Origin: Alphaproteobacteria bacterium
GTDB taxonomy: Bacteria; Pseudomonadota; Alphaproteobacteria; RS24
NCBI GenBank assembly: GCA_029253645.1
Contig: JAQWZC010000014.1
Location: forward strand, 1-32,982
Direction of reading: 5' to 3'
DNA length: 32,982 nt
A program made the position numbers and the translations under genes. Positions 20,896 to 29,387 of the stretch are shown piece by piece. The notes beneath the pieces are model-generated. The model saw nothing but the letters and a program-made list of their open reading frames with translations, searched no databases and had not been told where the DNA came from. Position 1 is the stretch's first letter. The number at the start of each line of letters is the position of its first letter.

Positions 20896-21384
20896 ATGCC
20901 GACGATTGAACTCGTCGTGGCGGTTGCCGAAAACGGCATTATCGGCCGCGATGGTGACATGCCGTGGCGGCTGCCTTCTGACCTCAAACATTTCAAGCAA
21001 GTGACGATGGGCTGCCCGATTATCATGGGGCGGCTGACATGGGAGTCGATTGGGCGGCCTTTGCCCGGCCGCTTGAATATTGTCATCAGTCGCGGCGGTG
21101 TTGATGCGCCCGATAATGTGGTGGTGGCGGCAACGCCTGAGGCCGCGCTGGCAGCGGCGCAAAACGCCGAGACGGTGATGATTATCGGCGGGGGGCAGAT
21201 TTATAAATTATTCGAGCCAATGGCGCAGACCGTGCATTTGACGCAAGTGCATGCCGCGCCCACCGGCGATACCTCATTCGCTTTGCAGCAGCCCGATGAC
21301 TGGCACGAGCAAGACCGCGAGCGATTTTCGGCTGGCGAAAAAGACAGTGCCGATTATAGTTTTGTCACGCTAAAACGCCGTTAG
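20896..21384 (+). CDS. folA: Dihydrofolate reductase
   Basis: VVAVAENGIIGRDGDMPWRLPSDLKHFK, PIIMGRLTWESIGRPLPGRLNIVISR, MIIGGGQIYKLF. Confidence 0.98.
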   Translation: MPTIELVVAVAENGIIGRDGDMPWRLPSDLKHFKQVTMGCPIIMGRLTWESIGRPLPGRLNIVISRGGVDAPDNVVVAATPEAALAAAQNAETVMIIGGGQIYKLFEPMAQTVHLTQVHAAPTGDTSFALQQPDDWHEQDRERFSAGEKDSADYSFVTLKRR

Positions 21385-21398
21385 GCGAGGAGAGTGAT

Positions 21399-22307
21399 AT
21401 GCGCGAAATTGCATCAGGATTATTATTTCCCGAAGGGCCGATTGCCATGGATGACGGCTCGGTCATTTTGGTTGAGATTGCGCGCGGCACGTTAAGCCGC
21501 GTCACGCCGGACGGAAAAATTGAGGTGATTGCCGAAACCGGCGGCGGGCCAAACGGCGCGGCCATCGGCCCCGATGGCGCGGTTTATATTTGCAATAATG
21601 GCGGCTTTGAATGGCACGATGTGAACGGGCTTTTATTCGCCGGAGATATTGCCGATGACTATTCGGGCGGGCGCATTGAGCGGGTGGATTTAAAAAGCGG
21701 CAAGGTTGAGGTGCTCTATACCGAAGTGAACGGCAATCCGCTGCGCGGGCCGAATGATATTGTATTCGACGCGCATGGCGGCTTTTTGTTCACCGATTTG
21801 GGCAAGGGCTATGGCCGCTTGAAAGATCGCGGCGCGCTGTTTTACGCCAAAACCGATGGCAGCCATGTCGCGGAAATGGTGTTTCCCATTGAAACCGCCA
21901 ATGGCGTCGGCCTCAGCCCCGATGAGGATTATGTCTATGTCGCCGAAACCCAAGGCGCGCGGTTATGGCGGTGGAAGTTGGACGGGCCGGGCAAGCTGGC
22001 CGATAGCGGGCGCAGCGGTCAGAAAAACTTTGTCGCCTCGCCTGCGGGCTTCAGCTTTTTCGACAGCATGGCCGTGGAAGCAGACGGCACAGTATGCGTC
22101 GCCACCATTATGAATGGCGGCATTTCGCGCATTCATCCCGAGACCGGCGATATTCGCCATGTGCCGACCGGTGACCCGATGACCACCAATATCTGCTTTG
22201 GCGGCGCGGATTTAAAAACCGCCTACATCACCGCCTCAGGCACTGGCCGCTTGCTGGCCACAGACTGGGACACGCCCGGCCTGCCGCTTAATTTTCTGAA
22301 TAAGTAG
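21399..22307 (+). CDS. SMP-30/gluconolactonase/LRE family protein
   Basis: LLFPEGPIAMDDGSVILVEI, GGPNGAAIGPDGAVYICNNGGFEW, LRGPNDIVFDAHGGFLFTDLG, NGVGLSPDEDYVYVAET. Confidence 0.93.
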   Translation: MREIASGLLFPEGPIAMDDGSVILVEIARGTLSRVTPDGKIEVIAETGGGPNGAAIGPDGAVYICNNGGFEWHDVNGLLFAGDIADDYSGGRIERVDLKSGKVEVLYTEVNGNPLRGPNDIVFDAHGGFLFTDLGKGYGRLKDRGALFYAKTDGSHVAEMVFPIETANGVGLSPDEDYVYVAETQGARLWRWKLDGPGKLADSGRSGQKNFVASPAGFSFFDSMAVEADGTVCVATIMNGGISRIHPETGDIRHVPTGDPMTTNICFGGADLKTAYITASGTGRLLATDWDTPGLPLNFLNK

Positions 22308-22497
22308 AGAAAAACTCCGGCAGCACCACGGCTTGCCCGCAATGGCGATTGCCTTGTGCATCAACCTGCATCAAAGGCGGGCCATAGAGCACCCAGCCAT
22401 CACGCAGTGCATCAGAGACACGCTGGCAAAAGGCGGCGTCATCGGGGCCGGTTAAAAACCGATAGGCTTTTTTGTTTGAAGCCTTGTCTTCGCTCAT
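22288..22497 (-). CDS. Small DUF1737-like protein
   Basis: YRFLTGPDDAAFCQRVSDALRDGWVLYGPPLMQVDAQGNRHCGQAVV; overlaps the mrp stop by 4 nt (ATGA) and the SMP-30 3' end by 20 bp. Confidence 0.8.
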   Translation of the reverse strand: MSEDKASNKKAYRFLTGPDDAAFCQRVSDALRDGWVLYGPPLMQVDAQGNRHCGQAVVLPEFFSTYSEN

Positions 22498-23522
22498 GCC
22501 GTTTCCTTTATCGATTTACTGATGCGCGCGGCCAGTGACGTAAAAGCCGCATGGCTGCCATCCGTGCCGATAGTGGCATCTAAGGGCAGGGCAGCGAGAT
22601 GCGCGAGATTGAGGTTTTTGGCCAGCGTTTCGCCACCTTCGCCAAATGGAAAAAGGCGGCTGCCATCCGGCGCATCGAGATAGGCCATATTCTCAATCAG
22701 CCCGAGCACCGGCACATTGGTTTTTTCAAACATGGCAATGGCACGGGTGACATCGGCCAGCGCCAAATCGGACGGGGTGGTGACCAGCACCGCCCCCGAT
22801 ACCGGAATACGCTGCGCCATGGTCAGTTGAATATCGCCCGTGCCCGGCGGCAGGTCGAGCACCAGCACATCCAAATCGGGCCAAGCGACATCTTCCAGCA
22901 TCTGCACCAGCGCGCCTTGCGCCATTGGCCCGCGCCAAATCATCGCTTGGTCGGTATCCACCAAATAGCCGATGGACATGGTGGGCATGCCCTTGGCTTC
23001 AATCGGAATGAGTTTTTTATCATCGGTCAGTTGCGGCTTATCGCGCACGCCCAAAAGCTGCGGCATGCTCGGCCCGTAAATATCGGCATCCAGCAAGCCG
23101 GTGATATTGCCGGCTTTGGCCAAAGCGGCGGCGAGATTGACCGCAACGGTTGATTTGCCGACACCCCCCTTGCCCGAAGCGACGGCGATAACGGTTTTAA
23201 TGCGCTTGAAAACCTCCGGCACTTGCGTGCTGGCGCTATTATGCGGTGCTTTTGGGCTTGCGCTTTCTTGCGGGCGATGGGCGGTTAAGACGCAAGTCAC
23301 CGACACCACACCAGCGCATTTTTGAACGGCAGCCTCGGCTTGCTGCTTCACCGCATCCAGCCCGTCAGGGGCCAGCCCGTCAACCTCAATGGAGAATCCG
23401 ACATTGCCGTCGCGTATCACCAAACCCTGTATGCGGTCGGCGGCGACCAGCGATTGTGCCTCGCCTGCGGCGGTTACGGCGTCCAATGCGGATAAAATAT
23501 CGGCTTCTGCCAAAGCGGACAT
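22494..23522 (-). CDS. apbC: Mrp/ApbC family Fe-S cluster carrier ATPase
   Basis: VASGKGGVGKSTVAVNLAAAL (deviant Walker A), DADIYGPSMPQLLG, LDLPPGTGDIQLTMAQ, GLIENMAYL. Confidence 0.96.
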   Translation of the reverse strand: MSALAEADILSALDAVTAAGEAQSLVAADRIQGLVIRDGNVGFSIEVDGLAPDGLDAVKQQAEAAVQKCAGVVSVTCVLTAHRPQESASPKAPHNSASTQVPEVFKRIKTVIAVASGKGGVGKSTVAVNLAAALAKAGNITGLLDADIYGPSMPQLLGVRDKPQLTDDKKLIPIEAKGMPTMSIGYLVDTDQAMIWRGPMAQGALVQMLEDVAWPDLDVLVLDLPPGTGDIQLTMAQRIPVSGAVLVTTPSDLALADVTRAIAMFEKTNVPVLGLIENMAYLDAPDGSRLFPFGEGGETLAKNLNLAHLAALPLDATIGTDGSHAAFTSLAARISKSIKETA

Positions 23523-23695
23523 CGGTAAAAACTCTCGGTTAAAGCTTGAATTTATGTGTCATGCTCACCACATAGACCTCTATATGATGCGCTTGTCAAT
23601 TGATGCGGGGTTTGCGTTGCTCTTGCACAAGTGTCACATTGCGACGCAAGAGAGATGCTTTTATAAAAACCATCTCATTTAACGGAGGACAGGCA

Positions 23696-24814
23696 ATGCC
23701 TTGGGACAATAATTCCGGCAATAATCAGAACCCTTGGGGAAGCGGTGGCGGCTCTAATCGTGGCTCTGGCCGCGGTAATGGCGGTGGCGGCCCGCGCAAG
23801 GGTCCGGGCAATGAGCCCGATATTGAAGAAATCATTCGCCAAGCACAGCAACGCTTCGGGCGTCTCTTGCCAAGTGCAGGCGGCGGCTCCGGTCTTGTTG
23901 TCATCCTTGCCGTGCTGCTTGGCCTTTGGGCGCTGAGCGGTTTTTATCGTGTGCAGGCCGATGAGCAGGGTGTTGTTTTGCGCTTCGGCAAGTTTCATAC
24001 CCAAACCAGCCCGGGTTTGAATTATCACCTGCCATTCCCGATTGAGACTGCCGTGACGCCGAAAGTCACGACGGAAAATCTCGTTGATATCGGCATGCGG
24101 GCAGGCGGCGACCGCCGCTCGGCGGGTGTCACCCGCGATGTGCCGGAAGAAAGCCTGATGTTGACCGGCGATGAAAATATCGTCGATGTCGATTTCTCGG
24201 TTTTCTGGGTCATTAAAGATGCGCCGGATTATCTGTTTAACATTCAAAACCCGAATGGCACGGTGAAGGCGGTTGCTGAAAGCACCATGCGCGAGATTAT
24301 CGGGCAGAATGACATTCAGCCGATTTTGACGGAACAACGTCAAACCAATGAAGAGCAAGTAAAAGCCTTGATGCAAAAAACCCTCGACCAATATGGCGCG
24401 GGCATTACCGTCACACGGGTGAAAATGCAGAAAGTTGACCCGCCTGCTGCGGTGATTGACGCTTTCCGCGATGTGCAAGCGGCGCGCGCTGACCAAGAAC
24501 GCGCCCGCAATGAGGCCAATAAATACGCCAATCGCGTTGTGCCGGAAGCCCAGGGTGAGGCGGTACGTATTCGCCGTGAGGCGGAAGCCTATCTCGCGCA
24601 AACTGTTGCGGAAGCCGATGGTGAAGCCACACGTTTTGCGTCCATTTATGATGAATATCGCGTTGCGCGTGGGGTGACCCGCCAGCGCATGTTCCTCGAA
24701 ACCCTCGAAAAAGTTCTCGGCCGCACCAATAAGGTGATTATTGAGCAAGACGGGCAGGGCGTTGTGCCTTACCTGCCGCTCGACCAGCTGAGACGCAATC
24801 AGGAGACAAAATAA
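23696..24814 (+). CDS. hflK: FtsH protease modulator HflK
   Basis: Start 23696 with GGAGGA SD; MPWDNNSGNNQNPWGSGGG, single TM, SPHFY/band-7 domain, SGFYRVQADEQGVVLRFGKF. Confidence 0.96.
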   Translation: MPWDNNSGNNQNPWGSGGGSNRGSGRGNGGGGPRKGPGNEPDIEEIIRQAQQRFGRLLPSAGGGSGLVVILAVLLGLWALSGFYRVQADEQGVVLRFGKFHTQTSPGLNYHLPFPIETAVTPKVTTENLVDIGMRAGGDRRSAGVTRDVPEESLMLTGDENIVDVDFSVFWVIKDAPDYLFNIQNPNGTVKAVAESTMREIIGQNDIQPILTEQRQTNEEQVKALMQKTLDQYGAGITVTRVKMQKVDPPAAVIDAFRDVQAARADQERARNEANKYANRVVPEAQGEAVRIRREAEAYLAQTVAEADGEATRFASIYDEYRVARGVTRQRMFLETLEKVLGRTNKVIIEQDGQGVVPYLPLDQLRRNQETK

Positions 24815-25821
24815 TGAAACGCCCTAGTCTCGTCATTTCTCTCATTCTCGTTGCCGCGCTGGGCATTTTGGCCTCGGCATCGCTGTTCACCGTGCACCAA
24901 ACCAAGCAAGCCCTTGTGCTGCAATTTGGTGACCCGCGCCGCGTCATTATGGATGCCGGTCTGCATTTTAAAATGCCGTTTGTGCAAAATGTCATTTTCA
25001 TTGATAAGCGGATACTTGACCTCGATACACCGGCTGAAGAGCTGATTGCCTCCGACCAAAAGCGTTTGGTGGTGGATGCCTTTACCCGCTATCGCATCAT
25101 CGACCCGCTGCAATTCTACAAAGCTCTGCGCGATGAGCGTCGCGCGCAATCGCGGCTATCGACCATTGTGTCGTCTTCCATGCGCTCGGTTTTGGGTGAA
25201 GAGAAATTTGAAACCGTGGTGCGCGATAAGCGTTCCGATTTAATGGAGCGCATCAGCGCTTTGGTGAATGAGCAAGCGGCTGATTTTGGCATTGAGATTA
25301 TTGATGTGCGTATCCGCCGTGCCGATTTGCCCGAGGCCAATAGCCAAGCGATTTATCGCCGTATGCAAACCGAACGCGAGCAGGAAGCGGCTGAGTTCCG
25401 CGCCCGTGGTCAAGAGGTTGGCCGCGCCATTCGCGCCCAAGCCGATAAGCAAGTGACGGTTCTGATTGCCGAGGCGACCCGCGATAGCGAAGTTATTCGC
25501 GGCCAAGGCGATGGGTGTCGTAACCGCGTCTTCGCCAAAGTCTTTGGCCAAGACCCCGATTTCTTCGCCTTTTATCGGTCCATGCAGGCCTATGAAACGG
25601 CGCTTGAGGAAGATGGCACGACGATGGTCTTGTCGCCCGATAGCGCCTTTTTTCAGTTCCTGAAAAACCCGAATAGCGTGCTGGCCCCGAGTAAAAACGG
25701 TCAAGTGAAGCGCGGTGCGCGGGTGAATGTCGATAAGCTGACACGCGGCGGCAAATCATTGAGCGAGAGCATGTGTCCGGAAATCGTCGTTAACGCGCCG
25801 ACGGAGCAGGCGACAAACTAA
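24814..25821 (+). CDS. hflC: FtsH protease modulator HflC
   Basis: FTVHQTKQALVLQFGDP, DAFTRYRIIDPLQFY, FGQDPDFFAFYRSMQAYE; adjacent to hflK. Confidence 0.96.
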   Translation: MKRPSLVISLILVAALGILASASLFTVHQTKQALVLQFGDPRRVIMDAGLHFKMPFVQNVIFIDKRILDLDTPAEELIASDQKRLVVDAFTRYRIIDPLQFYKALRDERRAQSRLSTIVSSSMRSVLGEEKFETVVRDKRSDLMERISALVNEQAADFGIEIIDVRIRRADLPEANSQAIYRRMQTEREQEAAEFRARGQEVGRAIRAQADKQVTVLIAEATRDSEVIRGQGDGCRNRVFAKVFGQDPDFFAFYRSMQAYETALEEDGTTMVLSPDSAFFQFLKNPNSVLAPSKNGQVKRGARVNVDKLTRGGKSLSESMCPEIVVNAPTEQATN

Positions 25822-26006
25822 TGCTTGAAAAGCTGTTTCTGGCCGTTGGGTTGGTGCTGGCTTTTGAAGGGGCGCTCTATGCCCTTTTTCCGTCATTTTT
25901 GCGCTCTATGGTCAAACAAATCGACGCCTTCAGTGATGCCACCCTCCGCAATGGTGGGGTGGTTGCTCTGGGCATAGGTGTCGGCTTGGTTTGGCTGCTT
26001 GGATAG
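25821..26006 (+). CDS. DUF2065 (YjeT-like) small membrane protein
   Basis: 61 aa, two hydrophobic segments, LAVGLVLAFEGALYALFPSFLRSMVKQ; overlaps the hflC stop (TAATG). Confidence 0.85.
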   Translation: MLEKLFLAVGLVLAFEGALYALFPSFLRSMVKQIDAFSDATLRNGGVVALGIGVGLVWLLG

Positions 26007-26014
26007 GATCTTTT

Positions 26015-27454
26015 ATGTTTGAAAACGCGCTCACTCGCTTCTCTTTAATCATGGCTTTATGCCTCGCGCCGCTGCTGATGACACCGGCACAGGCGCGGCC
26101 GATTGGTGGTTTCGCCGATTTGGCAGAAATGCTGACCCCTGCCGTGGTCAATATTTCGACCTCGCAAACGGTTGAGCAGCGCCGCTCGCGCGGGCCGGGT
26201 CAGCCGCCCTTTGACCGCTTTTTCGAAGAATTTTTTAATCAGAGACGCGGCGGCGGCAAAGCCCCAAGCCAAAAAGTATCGTCGCTCGGCTCCGGTTTTG
26301 TGGTTGATCCGAAGGGCATCATCATCACCAATAATCATGTGATTGAAGAAGCCGATGAGATTACCGTGACGTTTTCTGATGGCAGCAAGCTGGATGCCGA
26401 GCTTATCGGGCGTGACCCGAAAACCGATTTGGCGGTGCTGAAAGTCTCGTCCAAAAAACGCCTGCCTTACGTGCCGCTTGGCGATAGCGATAAGGCGCGG
26501 GTCGGCGATTGGGTGATTGCTATTGGCAATCCATTCGGACTGGGCGGCTCTTTATCTGCCGGTGTTATTTCGGCCATTAACCGCGATATTAATGCCGGCC
26601 CTTATGATAGTTTCATTCAAACCGATGCCGCGATTAACCGCGGCAATTCCGGCGGCCCGCTGTTTAATATGAAGGGCGAAGTGATTGGCGTGAACTCGGC
26701 CATTATCTCCCCCTCCGGCGGTTCGGTCGGTATTGGTTTTTCCATTCCGTCCAATCTCGCCAAAACCGTGACCGCGCAATTGCAAAATTTTGGAGAGACA
26801 CGGCGCGGCTGGTTGGGCGTGCGGATTCAGCAAGTCACGGATGAACTCGCCGATGGCCTGTCACTTGGCGCGGCGCGGGGTGCTTTGGTATCTGAAATCT
26901 CTCCCGATGGCCCGGCTGAAAAAGGCGGCGTGAAAGTCGGTGATGTGATTGTCAAATTTGACGGCAAGCCCGTGCCGACCATGCGCGACCTGCCGCGCAT
27001 TGTGGCGGAAACCAAAATCGACAAGCCGGTGCAAGTAGAAGTTATTCGGCGCGGTAAATCTCGCATGCTGAAAATCGTCACCGGTCGCTTGGAAGAAGCC
27101 AGCACCAAACCGGCGGTGGAAGAGCGCCCTCAAGAAAAGGCGCGCACCACAGATGATGTCAGCTATTTGGGCATTACCGTGCAAAGTCTGAGCCGTGAAA
27201 ACCGTCAACGTTTCGGTCTGGCTGATGATGTTATCGGCGCGGTGATTATTGATGTGACGCGCGACAGCGCAGCTTTTGAGGCGGGAATTCGTCCGGGCGA
27301 TGTGGTTTCTGAGATTGACCAAAAGCAGGTCGGCTCGGCCAAGGCGGCGGTTGATGCGCTCAAAGCGGCAAAGAAAAGCGGGCGCAATTCTGTGCTGGCC
27401 TTTATTCGTTCAGGCGAAACCGTGCGCTTTATCGCAATACCGCTTAGCGATTAA
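26015..27454 (+). CDS. degP: Do/DegP family periplasmic serine protease with two PDZ domains
   Basis: Start chosen at 26015 (signal peptide FSLIMALCLAPLLMTPAQA); NNHVIEEAD, DLAVLKV, RGNSGGPLFNMKGEVIGVNSAI, two PDZ regions. Confidence 0.95.
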   Translation: MFENALTRFSLIMALCLAPLLMTPAQARPIGGFADLAEMLTPAVVNISTSQTVEQRRSRGPGQPPFDRFFEEFFNQRRGGGKAPSQKVSSLGSGFVVDPKGIIITNNHVIEEADEITVTFSDGSKLDAELIGRDPKTDLAVLKVSSKKRLPYVPLGDSDKARVGDWVIAIGNPFGLGGSLSAGVISAINRDINAGPYDSFIQTDAAINRGNSGGPLFNMKGEVIGVNSAIISPSGGSVGIGFSIPSNLAKTVTAQLQNFGETRRGWLGVRIQQVTDELADGLSLGAARGALVSEISPDGPAEKGGVKVGDVIVKFDGKPVPTMRDLPRIVAETKIDKPVQVEVIRRGKSRMLKIVTGRLEEASTKPAVEERPQEKARTTDDVSYLGITVQSLSRENRQRFGLADDVIGAVIIDVTRDSAAFEAGIRPGDVVSEIDQKQVGSAKAAVDALKAAKKSGRNSVLAFIRSGETVRFIAIPLSD

Positions 27455-27455
27455 A

Positions 27456-28355
27456 TCAGGCAAATTCGGCTTGGCGATAGCCCTGCAAATAAAGCAGGGC
27501 GGTCAAATCGCCGTGGGTGATGCGATAGCGCGCGCTTTCCGCAACGGCGGGTTTGGCGCGAAACGCTACGCCCATGCCGGCAATGCCCAGCATGGCGAGG
27601 TCATTGGAGCCGTCGCCCGTCGCCAAAACATCAGAATCGGAAAAGCCCAATTCATCGGCCCAAGCGGTCAGAATTTCAGCCTTGGCGGCGCGCCCTAAAA
27701 TCGGCTCGACGACCGTCCCGTCCAGCACGCCATCGGTCAGCTTTAAGTCATTGCATTGAAAGCGATTGAAATTCAGCTTATCGGCAATGCGTTGGGCAAA
27801 GAAAGCAAAGCCGCCCGATACCAGCCCGCAAAACACATCATGCCGACGTAAGGTGGCGAGCAGGGTTTGCGCCCCAGGCATTAGCGTAATGCCATCATCG
27901 TAAAGTTCTTGCAGCGTGCTTTCGGGCAGACCCTTCAGCATGGCGACGCGCTCTTTCAGCGCCGGTTCAAAATCCAACTCGCCGCGCATGGCGCGGGCGG
28001 TGATATCGACAATTACCGCTTCCTTGCCAGTTGTTTTGGCCAATTCATCGAGACATTCTTGTTCGATAATCGTGCTTTCCAAATCGGCAAGCAGCATTTT
28101 CTTGCGCCGCGCCGTGTCGCTGACGCGGTTAATGTCAATCGGCGCATCATGAAAGCGGTCGGCCATAGCATCGGCAATGCCCAGCATGTCTGGCGCAATG
28201 GCATATTGCACTGCCGCATCGCCCAAACGGTCGGCGGCGGGCAGGGTGGGAATGTTCTCGGCAAAGGCGGCCAGCAAGGCGTCGTCTAAAACGCCGCTAT
28301 CCGGTGCTGCCGTCACGACCAGAAAATCTGCTTCAGCCGCTTTTGTCATATGCAA
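27456..28355 (-). CDS. serB: Phosphoserine phosphatase SerB
   Basis: LLADLESTIIEQECLDELA (HAD motif I variant), GLVSGGFAFFAQRIAD, ATGDGSNDLAMLGIAGMGVAFRAKP. Confidence 0.93.
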   Translation of the reverse strand: MHMTKAAEADFLVVTAAPDSGVLDDALLAAFAENIPTLPAADRLGDAAVQYAIAPDMLGIADAMADRFHDAPIDINRVSDTARRKKMLLADLESTIIEQECLDELAKTTGKEAVIVDITARAMRGELDFEPALKERVAMLKGLPESTLQELYDDGITLMPGAQTLLATLRRHDVFCGLVSGGFAFFAQRIADKLNFNRFQCNDLKLTDGVLDGTVVEPILGRAAKAEILTAWADELGFSDSDVLATGDGSNDLAMLGIAGMGVAFRAKPAVAESARYRITHGDLTALLYLQGYRQAEFA

Positions 28356-28375
28356 GAACCCTATAAGAATAAGTT

Positions 28376-29293
28376 ATGTCAGAGCTTCCCATTCTTATTG
28401 CAGGCGCAACGGCCAGCGGCAAGTCCGCATTAGCCCTCGCCTTGGCGGAACAATTTAACGGCCGCATCATCAATGCCGACAGCATGCAGGTTTATGACAC
28501 GCTCGATGTGTTGACGGCGCGACCTCCGCGCGTCGATTTGCGCCGTGCGCCGCATGCGTTGTATGGCCATGTGCCGGTGGCGGCGCCCTATAGTGTTGGG
28601 CAATGGCAGGCGGCGGCCTTGGCTGAGATTGAGGCAGCGCAAGCGGCAGGGCAGCGGCCCATTATTGTCGGCGGCACCGGGCTTTATTTTAAAAGCCTGA
28701 CCGAGGGGCTGGTGGATATTCCCGATATTCCCGACAATATTCGCAACGCCTTGCGCGCAAGGCTGGAAGATGCGGGTCTGCCCGCGCTTTATGCGGAATT
28801 GGAACGCGTTGATACGCCACTGGCGGCGCGTCTGCCGCCCACCGATAGGCAACGTATTTTACGCGGGCTTGAGGTTTTTGAGGCGACCGCGCAACCGCTC
28901 TCCGTCTGGCAAGCCCAACCGCAAACCGCGCCGCTATCTGATTATTGTGGCCTTTTGCTGATGCCCGACCGCGACTGGCTTTATGCGCGGTGCAATCAGC
29001 GTTTTGAGGAGATGCTGGCGGCGGGCGCATTGGCCGAGGTGGAGCGCGTTTGGGCGCTTAATCTGCCGCCCGATACGACGGCACTCAGGGCTTTGGGCGT
29101 AGCTGAACTGATGGCCTTGCTGCAAGGCGAGATAGATCGCGACACGGCGATTGCCCAAGCGCAGCAGGCGACGCGGCGTTATGCCAAGCGACAAATGACC
29201 TGGTTTCGCAATCAGATGGATGGCTGGCAAAGCTTTTCCGAGCAAGATTATGCAAATAACCTTGCCAAAATCTTTTCATTTATTTCAAAATAG
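28376..29293 (+). CDS. miaA: tRNA dimethylallyltransferase MiaA
   Basis: LIAGATASGKSALALALAEQFNGRIINADSMQVYDTLDVLTARP, VGGTGLYFKSLTEGL, RYAKRQMTWFRNQ. Confidence 0.97.
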   Translation: MSELPILIAGATASGKSALALALAEQFNGRIINADSMQVYDTLDVLTARPPRVDLRRAPHALYGHVPVAAPYSVGQWQAAALAEIEAAQAAGQRPIIVGGTGLYFKSLTEGLVDIPDIPDNIRNALRARLEDAGLPALYAELERVDTPLAARLPPTDRQRILRGLEVFEATAQPLSVWQAQPQTAPLSDYCGLLLMPDRDWLYARCNQRFEEMLAAGALAEVERVWALNLPPDTTALRALGVAELMALLQGEIDRDTAIAQAQQATRRYAKRQMTWFRNQMDGWQSFSEQDYANNLAKIFSFISK

Positions 29294-29387
29294 GCCTTGA
29301 CGGCGACATAAATTTCACTAATTTCGCCTCATCGGGGTGCATATGCGCCCGTAACTATTTGGAGACGCGTGATAAAGCGCGGATGGC

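Noticed and set aside
23545-23600. Possible heat-shock sigma-32-type promoter before hflK (CTTGAA ... CACATAG)
   Set aside because: Only a loose match and the distal element is weak; cannot be supported by eye. RNA-seq under heat shock would decide.
23675-24748. 357-aa minus-strand ORF antisense to hflK
   Set aside because: hflK is unambiguous on the plus strand; the antisense frame has no family features.
29294-29387. Possible leader-peptide attenuator before ilvB
   Set aside because: Searched for a short ORF rich in Ile/Val/Leu codons with a terminator hairpin; none found, only the short ATG CGC CCG TAA.
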